A DNA stretch of 53,964 nt from CAYUHZ01 sp964444625 (GCA_964444625.1 CAYUHZ010000001.1:1-53964), one strand, 5' to 3'; counted from the first letter of the stretch, positions 43,203-53,000 are shown. The notes: generated by a model not told the origin, from the letters alone. Program-made: numbers and translations.

Positions 43203-43583
43203 TTAGTTTTTTAAGGTATTCTGTTTTGGCATATTGGCGCCAAGGGTGGTGATTATTTGGGGTGTGGGCGATTGATTTAGGAATAACGCAATGTATATTG
43301 TTTTCTTCCCTATTTGCCCTTCTGGGCGTTCCGGCAGCAGTTTGTAATTGAGATATTTGCCTCGCAGTTTGAACTGGATGGTTTTGCCCATTCTTTCCTC
43401 AACGGTAACCGTATCTTACTTGCAAATTGCTGCCAGCTGTTCCTTGGTCAGCTGGCAGCAATTCTTTTTGTGGTTAATGGTAAAATCATTATTTACTTTT
43501 CGCTGGTATTGCCGGAAGAATGTAGAATCCATGTTGTTCTTTTCAATTTTGCTACTTTACCTTTACGCGCAACAGGCCTATTG
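43203..43583 (-). pseudogene. Decayed transposase/integrase C-terminus
   Basis: On the reverse strand the best frame gives FFRQYQRKVNNDFTINHKKN, QLTKEQLAAICK, a stop codon, then DTVTVEERMGKTIQFKLRGK and YLNYKLLPERPEGQ, ending near 43203. This is the C-terminal pattern of rve-type (ISNCY/IS481-like) transposases. Upstream of it the frame shifts, and the catalytic DDE part is missing. It is therefore a remnant of an insertion sequence, degraded by at least one stop and one frameshift. The family call is from recall of the pattern, not from a search. Confidence 0.65.
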
Positions 43584-43609
43584 ACAACTGTTTTAATTTT
43601 TGTTAATAA
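43581..43609 (+). promoter_or_regulatory. Possible promoter of the GC-rich orphan gene
   Basis: A perfect -35 TTGACA (43581-43586) with a 17-nt spacer to TAATAA (43604-43609), preceded by TGt as an extended -10. The -10 is a poor match. The leader would be about 80 nt and contains the hairpin at 43639-43668. Confidence 0.4.
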
Positions 43610-43638
43610 TAAATATTCTATAAAGCTCTTTGAAAAAC

Positions 43639-43668
43639 TACTGCCCATATGGAGTGATATGGGTAGTA
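43639..43668 (+). promoter_or_regulatory. Leader hairpin before the orphan gene
   Basis: TACTGCCCATAT, loop GGAGTG, ATATGGGTAGTA: 12 bp with one G-T pair. It lies 15 nt before the Shine-Dalgarno and has no T-tract, so it may stabilise the 5' end of the mRNA rather than terminate it. Confidence 0.5.
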
Positions 43669-43682
43669 AATAAAAACCAAAA

Positions 43683-43688
43683 AGGAGG
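43683..43688 (+). promoter_or_regulatory. Strong Shine-Dalgarno of the orphan gene
   Basis: AGGAGG ends 7 nt before the ATG at 43696. It fixes this start over the upstream in-frame codon at 43630 and contrasts with the Shine-Dalgarno-less neighbours. Confidence 0.8.
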
Positions 43689-43695
43689 AAAAAAA

Positions 43696-44331
43696 ATGAA
43701 GAAAAAAATAGTTTCAGCGGCGATGATGATGGTTGTTGTCGCCATGGTTGTTGTTGGCGGGGCAGATGCCGCCGCCAGCAGATACCTCTATAATGGGGTA
43801 TGGATAGAGGTCCTAAGGGATAACAACAAAGAGTTTGGCTGCTTCGCGGCCAAACTCATGGAGTACCATCCCAACGGGCCATGGGAGAAAGTACTTGTCC
43901 TTTATAAGAAGGACGAGTACGCCAAACCAACCGATCGTCCTTCAGACGATCATGAGGTTTGGCGGTATTTAATCGGTTTAACCGCTCCCAACCGGCGATC
44001 AGAGCGCCAATGGGAGCCATACGGATACAGGTTGTACTGTCCGCCCGTAGCCGTAAAACAGCAGGTCGCATCCCCGCCGCAGCAGGCTGTGCCCGCCGCG
44101 ACCAACAAACAAGAGGTTAACAGAAAACTGGCCAAAATGAGCCAGAATCTGAAGATCTCTAACAAGAAATTAGCGGAGGCCGAAAAAGAGCGGGACGGCC
44201 TCAAGGCTGAACTCGCCATTGCCAAGAAAAGCCATGTTAATTATAACAACTGGCTGACTTGGCTGGTATTAGTGATCGCCGCGGCGGCGGTCACCGCGGC
44301 GGCGATCACTACTATCTTCAGAAAAAATTAG
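43696..44331 (+). CDS. GC-rich orphan exported protein with coiled coil and C-terminal anchor
   Basis: A 211-residue protein. A signal peptide (KKKIVSAAMMMVVVAMVVV, likely cleavage near AAA) leads to a globular domain of about residues 28-120 with many Trp and Tyr residues and two cysteines (GCFAAK and LYCPP). A proline/glutamine linker (about 121-140), a coiled coil (about 142-182) and a C-terminal transmembrane helix (about 186-205) with a basic end follow. By eye about half of its bases are G or C, against about one third in neighbours, and its codons differ (GCC, GCG, CTC). It has a strong Shine-Dalgarno, leader hairpin and double terminator. I recognise no family. It is probably horizontally acquired, next to a transposase remnant. 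Confidence 0.75.
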   Translation: MKKKIVSAAMMMVVVAMVVVGGADAAASRYLYNGVWIEVLRDNNKEFGCFAAKLMEYHPNGPWEKVLVLYKKDEYAKPTDRPSDDHEVWRYLIGLTAPNRRSERQWEPYGYRLYCPPVAVKQQVASPPQQAVPAATNKQEVNRKLAKMSQNLKISNKKLAEAEKERDGLKAELAIAKKSHVNYNNWLTWLVLVIAAAAVTAAAITTIFRKN

Positions 44332-44357
44332 TCAAGCGACGCTCCGCGCTTGACTAA
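44328..44357 (+). terminator. First hairpin after the orphan gene
   Basis: TTAGTCAAGCG, 8-nt loop, CGCTTGACTAA: an 11-bp perfect stem that includes the stop codon. It has no T-tract and may protect the 3' end. Confidence 0.55.
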
Positions 44358-44358
44358 A

Positions 44359-44389
44359 GGAGCACGATATGGTATCGTGCTCCGTTTTT
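44359..44389 (+). terminator. Intrinsic terminator after the orphan gene
   Basis: GGAGCACGATA, loop TGG, TATCGTGCTCC: an 11-bp perfect stem followed by GTTTTT. It is a textbook terminator. Confidence 0.9.
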
Positions 44390-44406
44390 ATATAAAACTT
44401 AAAACT

Positions 44407-45402
44407 CTATAAATCAATTTTCTGGCTGATGTTTTGATTATAGTCGCAGTTGCGGCAAATTCCAACCTGCGGCTTGTCCCACAATACCGACTGGCGAAAA
44501 TTTTTGAAATTTTCCCCCTGCCAAATTTTTTTTACGCCGCCATCGCGAAAAATATTTCCGAAAATATATTTTTCAAACGGATCATAACAACAAGGCGCCA
44601 CATTGCCGTCGCTATTGATGTTCATTCCAAGCCAAATATTTTTGCAACCGAAAACTTTTTTCACCGGCTGGCTGTAGCGCGACCAACGTTTGTCCGTCGG
44701 TTCAAAATCCTTCAAGCGCCACCAATTGAGGTGCGAACCGAAAGTTTTGATGATCGCCCGGTCAAAGCCTGTGTTTTTGGCAAATTCTTTCAGCTTGGGC
44801 AAGTCGCTTTCATTATGCCTCATTAGAATAAACTGCAACTCTATTTTGGGATAGTTGCTGCTGTTAGCCTTCTTGGCTCTCGCGATATTTTCTACGCTGG
44901 CTATTATCTGATCGTAATTTGAACCTATGCGGTACCGGCTAAGGGTTTCCTGGCTCAAACCGTCCAAGGCGATTATCAGTTCATTCAAGCCGGAATCTAC
45001 GATAGCCTGGCTGGTTGCTTGGTCAAAAAAATGGCCATTGGTGCTGGTAACCACATAAACTCCTTTTTGTCTGGCATATTTTATCATCTCCGGCAATGAT
45101 TTATTCAAAAACGGCTCGCCCCAATTCCATAAGGTCAAGTGATAGAGATGCTTGCCAGACTCATCAATGATTTGTTGAAATTCTCTGAGGCTGAGCAAAC
45201 GTTTGGTTTTGTTGATTGAACCGTTGCCAGTGGGGCAAGTTGGGCATTTTAAATTGCAAAAATTAGCAGGCTCAATCATCAGCCTGATCGGCATCCCCCA
45301 TGGTTTGATTCTCCGGAGAAAAAAAGATAAAAAAGCCAAACAAGCATTGAGTTGCCGGCGCGGATGAGAAAAAATAAAACGTTTTAAAAAATCAATGCGC
45401 AT
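44407..45402 (-). CDS. Radical SAM/SPASM domain protein
   Basis: A 331-residue radical SAM enzyme. The cluster motif is CNLKCPTC (C-x3-C-x2-C), in the context EPANFCNLKCPTCPTGNG. The C-terminal SPASM-type region has VFGCKNIW, then VAPCCYDP, and a final ICRNCDYNQ, enough cysteines for an auxiliary Fe-S cluster. Relatives modify peptides, sugars or antibiotics, and some sit in polysaccharide loci. No candidate peptide substrate is adjacent. It lies 12 nt after a GT-B gene, so a glycan-modifying role is plausible but unproved. Confidence 0.85.
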   Translation of the reverse strand: MRIDFLKRFIFSHPRRQLNACLAFLSFFLRRIKPWGMPIRLMIEPANFCNLKCPTCPTGNGSINKTKRLLSLREFQQIIDESGKHLYHLTLWNWGEPFLNKSLPEMIKYARQKGVYVVTSTNGHFFDQATSQAIVDSGLNELIIALDGLSQETLSRYRIGSNYDQIIASVENIARAKKANSSNYPKIELQFILMRHNESDLPKLKEFAKNTGFDRAIIKTFGSHLNWWRLKDFEPTDKRWSRYSQPVKKVFGCKNIWLGMNINSDGNVAPCCYDPFEKYIFGNIFRDGGVKKIWQGENFKNFRQSVLWDKPQVGICRNCDYNQNISQKIDL

Positions 45403-45414
45403 AAAAAATAAAAT

Positions 45415-46428
45415 TTAATTGGTGATACCTAAATATTTTTTAACTTGTCCGATTTCAGTTGACCACCTCTGTTTGTCTTGTGTTAAAAATTTTTTAATTC
45501 TTTCTTTCTGTGCCGGCTCTTGTTCAACCGCTTCTCGAATGCGCTGGCGCAATTCAGCCGGACTAGATTTCGTGAACAGGGCGACTTCGCCGTAATAATG
45601 CCGCAACACTTCGCTGTCGGAGGTAACAAAAGGTTTGTTCAAAGACATAATCTCCCTGATGGACCAAAGGACAGTATCTGCTCGTAAAGTAAAAGCCAGA
45701 ATTACTTTGCAACCGTACATTAATTTCAAAAACTCTTCATGAGGCAGATAATTGGTTAAACAAATATTTGCAGGGAGGTTTTCCGAATCTTTGGCGTATG
45801 GGCTTTCGTTGATATTGCCAGTAATAAAAAAATCGGCCTCAGGCATTAGTCTGGCAGTTTTTACTACGGTTAAAAAGTCGTCGTCATCGGCAAAACGGTT
45901 AACCATCATAATCGGCAAAGTTGACTGGCGCAACCTGTCTGCAATTTTTGTCTCTTTTAACGGTGCCTGTAATTTTTCAATCAAATATTCGGGATTATAA
46001 AACTGCAAAACCATTGACGGCTCAATTCCCCAATCTTTAAGAATGAGCAAGTTCTTATAGTTGTGGCAAGTATTCAAAACCGCCTTACGGGCTAAAAATT
46101 TAAACAACCAAAAAAAATTAATCCATTTTTGATCTCCGAATGCGGCGGTATGAGAATCAATCGCAAATTTCGCTCGGCAAAACAAGCAGTAGAGCCAAAC
46201 CACCAATAAAGCTACGGTTGGAGGATTCTGCACCAAGACGAGGGAAGGCTTACGTTTGAGCAAATAAAAAAAAGTGTAGACTGATTGAAAAAAATAACGC
46301 AATAACACCGGCAGGTTTATTCGACCTATTTTTTTAAAATATACTTGTTTTAATTCAGCGTCCAAGGCGGATGCTATGCTTGAGCTAAATACCAGTTCCC
46401 TGCCCCAAACAATAAAAACTCGGTTCAT
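45415..46428 (-). CDS. GT-B fold glycosyltransferase (GT4/ALG1-like)
   Basis: A 337-residue protein with GT-B features: an N-terminal VFIVWGRELVFSSS strand and loop, LVQNPPTVALLVVWLYC near residue 83, a basic stretch for membrane contact, and a donor domain with ADFFITGNI and TNYLPHEEFLKLMYGCKVIL. The final region (LWSIREIMSLNKPFVTSDSE) replaces the usual E-x7-E motif by SIREIMS, so the signature is divergent. It probably transfers a sugar onto a lipid-linked intermediate. It is co-oriented with the radical SAM gene and divergent from the O-antigen-ligase-like gene at 46471. Confidence 0.75.
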   Translation of the reverse strand: MNRVFIVWGRELVFSSSIASALDAELKQVYFKKIGRINLPVLLRYFFQSVYTFFYLLKRKPSLVLVQNPPTVALLVVWLYCLFCRAKFAIDSHTAAFGDQKWINFFWLFKFLARKAVLNTCHNYKNLLILKDWGIEPSMVLQFYNPEYLIEKLQAPLKETKIADRLRQSTLPIMMVNRFADDDDFLTVVKTARLMPEADFFITGNINESPYAKDSENLPANICLTNYLPHEEFLKLMYGCKVILAFTLRADTVLWSIREIMSLNKPFVTSDSEVLRHYYGEVALFTKSSPAELRQRIREAVEQEPAQKERIKKFLTQDKQRWSTEIGQVKKYLGITN

Positions 46429-46470
46429 AGAATTATTGCTAAATTTGGCTAATTATAATAATATAAATAT

Positions 46471-47892
46471 ATGAGAAAAAATTCCAACATTATCATCGCC
46501 TTTGCCATATTACTCGCGCTGATTTTATTGCCGATCGTGTTGCTTAATACCGATTGGAGTTATGCCTGGTTTTTGCCGCTTGCTCTTGTTCTGCTGATAA
46601 TCCTTTTGTTATGGGCAATGATTGATTTAGAAAATTGTTTTCTTTTTCTTCTGGCGATTCTGCCAACTGTCCATCATTTCAACTATTTAAAAATCAATAT
46701 CTTCTCTTTTTTTCCTTTGTTAAATGAGTTCCAAATATATGTCAATCCTGCGGCAATTATTTATTTATTGCTAATATTACTTGCTCTCTCAACTTGGTCA
46801 GATAACTGGCAAATTGCCCGCCAATTACCTTTAAGAAAAATCCTTATCGCAACAATGATATTTAGCATGTTTTCAATCGCCTGGTCTTCTTTTCCTCAGA
46901 CCAGTCTGGTGGAATTGGCTTACCTGCTGGTGCCTTTTGCCGTGTACTTATTAGCTTTCATCAAACTAGACTCTGAAAAATCATTAATTAAAGTCATAAT
47001 TGCCGTTATCCTTTCTTCTATTATACCGGTATTTGCCGCCTGTGCGCAAATCTTGACTGGCAACTACTATTATGAACAGGATTCATTCTTGGGCAGGTTA
47101 AACGGGACAATGGATCACCCCAATACATTTGGCCTGTATTTACTGGTTGTTATCGCTTTGCTAATAATTTTCTTTCTTGCCAAACAATCTAAAAAAATCA
47201 AAAAAAATAAGTTGCTGTTATTTTATCTGATTATCTTATCGGCGGTTTTCATACTGACCTACTCACGTACTTCCTGGCTGTGTTTCGCCCTATTTATTTC
47301 CCTGTTTGCTATTGCTGAAAAAACCATGGCGATTATACTATTGGCAGGCGCTCCAATCGCCTTATCGATTTACGCTTTTTCTGCTAATATCCAATATCGC
47401 GTCAATGAACTTTTTAGCCAAGCAATTTTTAACTCCTTTACTGCCAGGCAAAACATTTGGAAAATCGCCTGGGAAAAAATAACCGCCAGGCCGATTGTCG
47501 GCTATGGCGTTGGCACGGCCGAGCCGATTATTGACGCGGCCAAAGATTGGCGTGGTGGCGCGTCTTTACCGCATAACGACTATTTGTTGCAACAACTTGA
47601 GCTCGGCTTCATCGGTTTGCTCATGTATCTTAGTTATACCATCGGCTTGATTTATCAGACGGGAAAAACCTATATAAAACTTTTAAACAAGTACTCGGAA
47701 ATCAGGATCGGATATTTTGCGTTAGCGGTGAATTTTAAAGCTATAGCTTTCGGATTGCTCCTGTTGTTGATCGCTTTATTGCCGGCGACCTTTTTCGAAT
47801 CATTATCACAAAAAATTATTATACAAATAATAGCTTGGGCGAGCCTGGGCAGTTTGTTCGGCCTGACAAAAACATCACGCACTATCAATTAA
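46471..47892 (+). CDS. O-antigen ligase/polymerase-like (Wzy_C) membrane protein
   Basis: A 473-residue membrane protein with about 12 helices. The Wzy_C signature is clear: LTYSRTSWLCFALFI in a helix, then a large external loop ITARPIVGYGVGTAEP and SLPHNDYLLQQLELGFIGL, which carries the conserved histidine. It is closer to the O-antigen ligase consensus than the protein at 26928. It would act on exported lipid-linked glycan. It stands alone on the forward strand between reverse genes; a TATAAT-type box lies at 46454-46459 but without a good -35. Confidence 0.88.
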   Translation: MRKNSNIIIAFAILLALILLPIVLLNTDWSYAWFLPLALVLLIILLLWAMIDLENCFLFLLAILPTVHHFNYLKINIFSFFPLLNEFQIYVNPAAIIYLLLILLALSTWSDNWQIARQLPLRKILIATMIFSMFSIAWSSFPQTSLVELAYLLVPFAVYLLAFIKLDSEKSLIKVIIAVILSSIIPVFAACAQILTGNYYYEQDSFLGRLNGTMDHPNTFGLYLLVVIALLIIFFLAKQSKKIKKNKLLLFYLIILSAVFILTYSRTSWLCFALFISLFAIAEKTMAIILLAGAPIALSIYAFSANIQYRVNELFSQAIFNSFTARQNIWKIAWEKITARPIVGYGVGTAEPIIDAAKDWRGGASLPHNDYLLQQLELGFIGLLMYLSYTIGLIYQTGKTYIKLLNKYSEIRIGYFALAVNFKAIAFGLLLLLIALLPATFFESLSQKIIIQIIAWASLGSLFGLTKTSRTIN

Positions 47893-47922
47893 TATGAGGC
47901 ACTTATGCTTTGTTGCTGCTTT

Positions 47923-48864
47923 TTAAGCTTCAAGCATTTCTTCTCCCAAGATTCGGTCGGCAATTTGCCGGCAGTTTTTTTCTTTTGGAATCATGGCCTT
48001 AATAATCCTTTGCACAGTAAAACGCAACTCAGGCTTATGCCCCTTAAGCTCTAAATACTTGGTCATACTGACATAATCCTGAAATGAATACAGAACAGCT
48101 ATCAAAAACCCGTATTTTCCGTCCAAAAATCCCAAACGAATCAAATACATATAAATAAAGCGCAGGAACGGAGCAATAGACCAAAAATACCAATAATCTT
48201 TGATAATTGATTTGGCGTAGATATAATGAGTGAAAAACTTGCTCCAAACAATTACATGCTCTTCATGCTTGAACTTGAGCATATAGTTTGCTTGGTAGGT
48301 GGTATAACGATTAAACTTGCTAAAAAAATGATCAAGCGTTGGATCGCTGTAATGCATGATATCGCCTTTTAATTTCTTCACCCTGTCTTTGTGCAATATA
48401 ATATGGGCGTGAACATCGCGGTCTTCATAGCGGCAACTCTTTCTGAATAATCTGATGTTATAAAGCGGATAACGACCGCCCCAACGCAACCATTTGCCCA
48501 AAAAAATATGGGGCCTGGCAATGGCAAAACCGTCGTATTTTTCAATTTCCCCCGTAGATAACAACGCGATAATTTCTTCTTTTAATTCCGGAGTAATAAC
48601 CTCATCGCTATCAAGCAGCAAAACCCATTCATGCATGGCTTGAGGAATAGCCCAATTTTTTTGTTTGGAGCTGTAAATATATTCATGCTTTATTACCCGA
48701 GCCCCCAGCTGTTTGGCGATCTCAACGGTGCGATCGGCGCTGAATGAATCGACGACGAATATCTCGTCAGCCCAAAGAGCTGAATTAATGCAGCGGGCGA
48801 TATGCCTTTCTACATTGTAAGAAGGAATCAGAACTGTTAACTTAATTTTGCTTGCCATTTCCAT
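47923..48864 (-). CDS. GT2 glycosyltransferase, WaaE/KdtX-like
   Basis: A 313-residue GT-A enzyme of the lipopolysaccharide core type. It begins LTVLIPSYNVERHIARCINS and has VVDSFSADRTVEIAK instead of the usual DDGS, as WaaE/KdtX relatives do, and the metal-binding LLLDSDEVITPELKEEI. A histidine/arginine-rich middle (VHAHIILHKDRVKKLKG) follows. Two weakly hydrophobic helices near residue 235 may associate with the membrane. It is 4 nt downstream of the Wzz-like gene. The acceptor is unknown. Confidence 0.85.
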   Translation of the reverse strand: MEMASKIKLTVLIPSYNVERHIARCINSALWADEIFVVDSFSADRTVEIAKQLGARVIKHEYIYSSKQKNWAIPQAMHEWVLLLDSDEVITPELKEEIIALLSTGEIEKYDGFAIARPHIFLGKWLRWGGRYPLYNIRLFRKSCRYEDRDVHAHIILHKDRVKKLKGDIMHYSDPTLDHFFSKFNRYTTYQANYMLKFKHEEHVIVWSKFFTHYIYAKSIIKDYWYFWSIAPFLRFIYMYLIRLGFLDGKYGFLIAVLYSFQDYVSMTKYLELKGHKPELRFTVQRIIKAMIPKEKNCRQIADRILGEEMLEA

Positions 48865-48868
48865 GTAT

Positions 48869-49762
48869 TTATCTTCTTAATAAATTATTGATATCGCCTT
48901 GGAAATAATCGCCTTCATCCTGATTGGAGAAATTATCCAAATCATCTTCCTGAATCGGGTCATCCACTGACTGCCTGGCCGATTCCCTGTTTGGCGCGGT
49001 TTGATAAGGCCGCCAGCGCTCGCTGTATGGTTCGATAAATTCGCTGTAATTTCTTCTTGTCGCCTGAGAGAAAAATTCACTTTGCCGATTTGGCAAATGC
49101 CTGGTTGCCTCAACCGGGGTGGTAAATTTTGGCCTATTGCTTCTTCTGAATTCAAAATCTGGAAAAAGATAAATCAAGAAGATGCTGGCAGTAAAACCGA
49201 TAACGAGGGACAAGGCTAGGTTTAGAAAAATATTCGGCTTGATCGGAAAACGGGACACGATCGGACCATCGATTACCCTGATATCAACTTTCGTGCCCAA
49301 GCCATGGTATTGGCTATGTCGCAGTTTTAATGTATAAGCGATGGCTCGATTCAGCCTTTCGGCCATTATCTTGTCCTGATGATAAGTTATTACCACAATC
49401 ATGCCGGTATCAGAAATTGATTTAGCGGAAACCATTTTCTGCCATTGTTTTTTTCTAGTAATCGGGTCATCGGAAAAATCATCAGCGTTAATATTGTAAC
49501 CAGAATTGAGCGCATACTCAAAAAATGAACCTGAATAAATTACCTGTGACAAAATATTGCTCAAATACTGGTTTGAACGAGAGATGCTATAAGAATCAAG
49601 CACGGGACCGGTATTCTGGACTACCAATATCTTGCTTGTGGCGCGATACTTAAAAGTTTGCAAAGCGGTTACGGCTCCAATCAGCAAAACAGAAAGCGCT
49701 ATCAGGGTCCAGACAGTAGATTTCTTGGCTATAATTAAATTTTTTAATTGAATCAAATCCAT
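48869..49762 (-). CDS. Wzz-like chain-length determinant protein
   Basis: A 297-residue protein with an N-terminal transmembrane helix (about residues 18-37), an extracytoplasmic domain typical of Wzz/chain-length determinants (YRATSKILVVQ after the first helix), and a second helix (about 180-202) preceded by the proline motif RFPIKPNIFLNLALS. The last 85 residues are a polar, probably disordered cytoplasmic tail with several tyrosines and no Walker motifs, so no BY-kinase domain is fused. The ATG at 49762 is chosen over a TTG at 49783. It probably sets glycan chain length for the nearby polymerase-like protein. Confidence 0.82.
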   Translation of the reverse strand: MDLIQLKNLIIAKKSTVWTLIALSVLLIGAVTALQTFKYRATSKILVVQNTGPVLDSYSISRSNQYLSNILSQVIYSGSFFEYALNSGYNINADDFSDDPITRKKQWQKMVSAKSISDTGMIVVITYHQDKIMAERLNRAIAYTLKLRHSQYHGLGTKVDIRVIDGPIVSRFPIKPNIFLNLALSLVIGFTASIFLIYLFPDFEFRRSNRPKFTTPVEATRHLPNRQSEFFSQATRRNYSEFIEPYSERWRPYQTAPNRESARQSVDDPIQEDDLDNFSNQDEGDYFQGDINNLLRR

Positions 49763-49820
49763 AAATAATTGGTAAAAAATCAATAAAAGACAATATCATA
49801 TTATTGATAAATTGTCAATA

Positions 49821-49848
49821 TTGAAATTATTTTTAAAAATAGTACAAT
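49821..49848 (+). promoter_or_regulatory. Possible promoter of the giant surface-protein gene
   Basis: TTGAAA (49821-49826), a 16-nt spacer and TACAAT (49843-49848), with a leader of about 154 nt. A second candidate is TTGCCT (49908-49913) with an 18-nt spacer to TATAAA (49932-49937). A small GGCAAA/TTTGCC hairpin lies between (49897-49911). Confidence 0.35.
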
Positions 49849-50008
49849 ATTTATTAATGACGAACCTTTAAGAAAAATAATCCGACTTAATTAATTGGCA
49901 AATATTTTGCCTAAAATAAAGATAACGTTCCTATAAAATTTAATATAAGGCAAGTCAACCTCAAAAAATAATAACTTATCTAACAATAAAATCATTTATT
50001 AAAATTTT

Positions 50009-53000
50009 ATGAAAACCATGAAAACAATTTTTAGAAAGAAGAAAATGTTAGTCATCTATTCTGCCCTATTGCTTATTTTGGGTGGATATTTGGCTGCAAC
50101 TGTTTGGGCTGCACCAGGCGAGGGCACGGCCACTATAGGCGGCGGTGCAAGCCAGACAGTAGAAATTTCAACCTCGAATGTATTTACTGTTGTTTTAACA
50201 GTAGGAGAGGCTGGAATCGCCACTGATGCAGATAGTCCAACTTTTGCAATTCCGGCAGGATTTACCGCCCCTCATGCTAATGGTGGAGATCCTGTCCCAA
50301 CGCAAGTAGATGAAGTTGATGTTGATGGCGAGTGGTTCGCTGCTGGTGCAGGAGAAACTTGTGCTGTTGCAATGGGTTCATCAGGCGCGGCAGAGCAAAC
50401 TATCACAGTAGATGTAATCGGAGAATGCGCAAATAATGATACTATTACCTTGACTTACAAGGGTACTCCATCGTCTACTATGGCTGCAACATCCCTCGTA
50501 ATAACAACCGATGATGTTTTTGGTGGTGGCGCAGGCTCTGCCATTAGTTCTCCTCCTACTATTGCCGTAAAAGGCACTGCGGTTTTTGCAAACCATGCTA
50601 TAGGTGCTGTTGCTACTACAAATAACTTAGCAGGCAAAGCTAAAATAGGAGGGACTGATCTGGTGCTTGGCGGGTTTAAAATTACTGCCGCTGGTGAAAA
50701 TGTTAATGTTACAACAATCCGCACATCCGTAACATTTGGCTCAATGGTAAGCACCGAACTTACAAACTTAAGAATAGTGCCAGATGATGGAACTGGGGAA
50801 GGCGACCATGACGATGGTATTATGCACGCAGATGAACTTGCTGCTCCACTTGCAACAATCGAATTACCAGAAAGCGGAAATAATGACTTTACGGTTACAA
50901 ATACTGTTAATTCCAATGCTACAAAAAATTATTTTATCGTAGGTACTATAGCCGCTACAGTATCCGATGCTGATACTCTGGATATAGAAGCAACTGGTGC
51001 TGGCAGTGTCTCTGCTGGCGTTATTTCTTTGGCAACAATTACGCCGTCTGGAACAAGCGCCAATGGCCAACGAACCATTACCGATACAACCAAGCCAACA
51101 TTTGTTAGCGCTGTGGCGACAAGTAACACAAATATTCAAATAACTTTTTCGGAAGCTGTCACAGTTACAACTGCAGACGGAAGCGATTTTACTTCTACTG
51201 GCGATGATTTTGTCGCAACTGCCGCAGTTATAAACGCAGACCCAACAAAAGTCGATGTTACCGTCAATGCCTTAGGGAATACCGCTTTTACTTCAACTGA
51301 TTTAGATATCGCGGAAAATGCAGTTAAGGATACTAGTGCTGTTCCCAACGGAATACTTGAAACTCTTGATCGAACCATTGACGACGGCCAAGCTCCGGCT
51401 TTAACTGCTAAAGAAACAGGTGATGTAAATAGCAATGGTAAATTAGACAATATCAAATTAACATTTTCTGAAAGTATAGATAAATCAGATTTTACCAATA
51501 ATGACGCGTCTGGCTGGGCAGTCACCGGATATACAGTAGTGGAAGCGTGTTCAGCGGCAGATTGTTCTGACGCTGATATAACAGATGACGAAGACGGCAG
51601 CACAGTTTACTTGCAATTAATTGAACTTGGAACTGCAGATACTAGTGCAACGCCCAACGTTGCTTACACAGCTGGAACAATCAGCGATGCGAACGGGGTG
51701 GCTTTGGCAAGTATTGGCGCAGCAGCTTCAACTGATAAGGTCGGTCCTGCCATTTTTAGCGCCAGATCATTAACAACCACCACTGTAGAAGTAACTTTTT
51801 CTGAAGCAATTAGCGATGCATCAGTCGTTGCCGGTGATGTTACTTTTAATTTCTCTGATGCGGCAGCAGATGGTGTAGCTAGCCTATTTACAACCGGAAC
51901 AGCTAACGATAATAAGGGCGTATTTACAGTTCCAGGTGGCGCTATAGGAGTTGATGAAACAACCGGCACTGTCGCGATAAGTTTAGCAGGCGATATCTCT
52001 GATGGTTCAAACGTAAGCGTGCAAACAGGAACAATTACGGTTGATGATGGAATTGCTCCAACCCTGGAGATAACAATGAGTAAAACAGCCCTAAAAATTG
52101 GCGACACCTCAACTATCACNNNNNNNNNNNNNNNNNNNNNNNNNNNNNNNNNNNNNNNNNNNNNNNNNNNNNNNNNNNNNNNNNNNNNNNNNNNNNNNNN
52201 NNNNNNNNNNNNNNNNNNNACCAAGGCGCCGGTCTTAATTCAACTAATTGCGGTTCCTACTCCCACTTTCAATACAACTCCAAGCTATACATTCACTTCT
52301 CATGAAGCTGGCGCGATCACTTATGGCGGTAGCTGTTCTAGTATAACGACAAATGCCATTACTGGCTCAAACATAATTACTTTTAACGCTTTGATTCAAG
52401 GCGCTTATAGTAATTGTACGATTATAGTTATGGATGCTGCCGGTAATACAAGCGCTCCACTGGCTATTTCTTCTTTCCAGGTTTTGGCTCCCAGCGCTTC
52501 TGTTAGCGGCGGCGGAGGTTCTGCGGATCCTAACGCGCCAATAACCACACAAGAATTTAAAAAATCTCCAGATGGGACAAAAACCATTACTGACACCATT
52601 ATTACAAAGACTAATGGCGTGCCAACACAGGCCGAAATGAAATCAACGATTACAACTGTTTCTTCCCCAACATCAAACCAAACCGTTTATCTTGATTCTT
52701 CGGCGGTTAGCAATATAAAGAATGTTGGCATTACTTTCGGAATAGATGCCATCAAAGAAATTACTACGGCGAATAACAATAATAATATTGATGTCAATAT
52801 TGTGGCTAAAGAAGCTTCCTACCTGCAGCAAAGTGAAAATGCAAGAACCGGATTGCTAATGATTGATGGTAATATTATTTCAGTTGATATTAAAATAAAC
52901 AAAAAATCAATCACGAACTTTACAGAACCCATTACTCTTACTTTTGACGTTAGCGCCTTAGCCAATAAAAACGGCTTAAAAGCCTATTGGTTTAATGTTG

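Noticed and set aside
43314..43673. Forward ORF of about 119 codons opposite the transposase remnant
   Set aside because: The reverse strand has recognisable transposase C-terminal sequence, while the forward translation resembles nothing and lacks start signals.
49789..49820. Imperfect hairpin GACAAT/ATTGTC in the gap between the Wzz-like and surface-protein genes
   Set aside because: Short stem in AT-rich DNA without a T-tract or conserved spacing; no function can be supported.
50455..52224. Long reverse-strand ORFs under the surface-protein gene (about 150-186 codons at 50455-50916, 51136-51603 and 51664-52224)
   Set aside because: They mirror a repetitive Thr/Ala/Val/Asp-rich coding region on the forward strand, have low-complexity translations and no start signals; one runs through the N gap.
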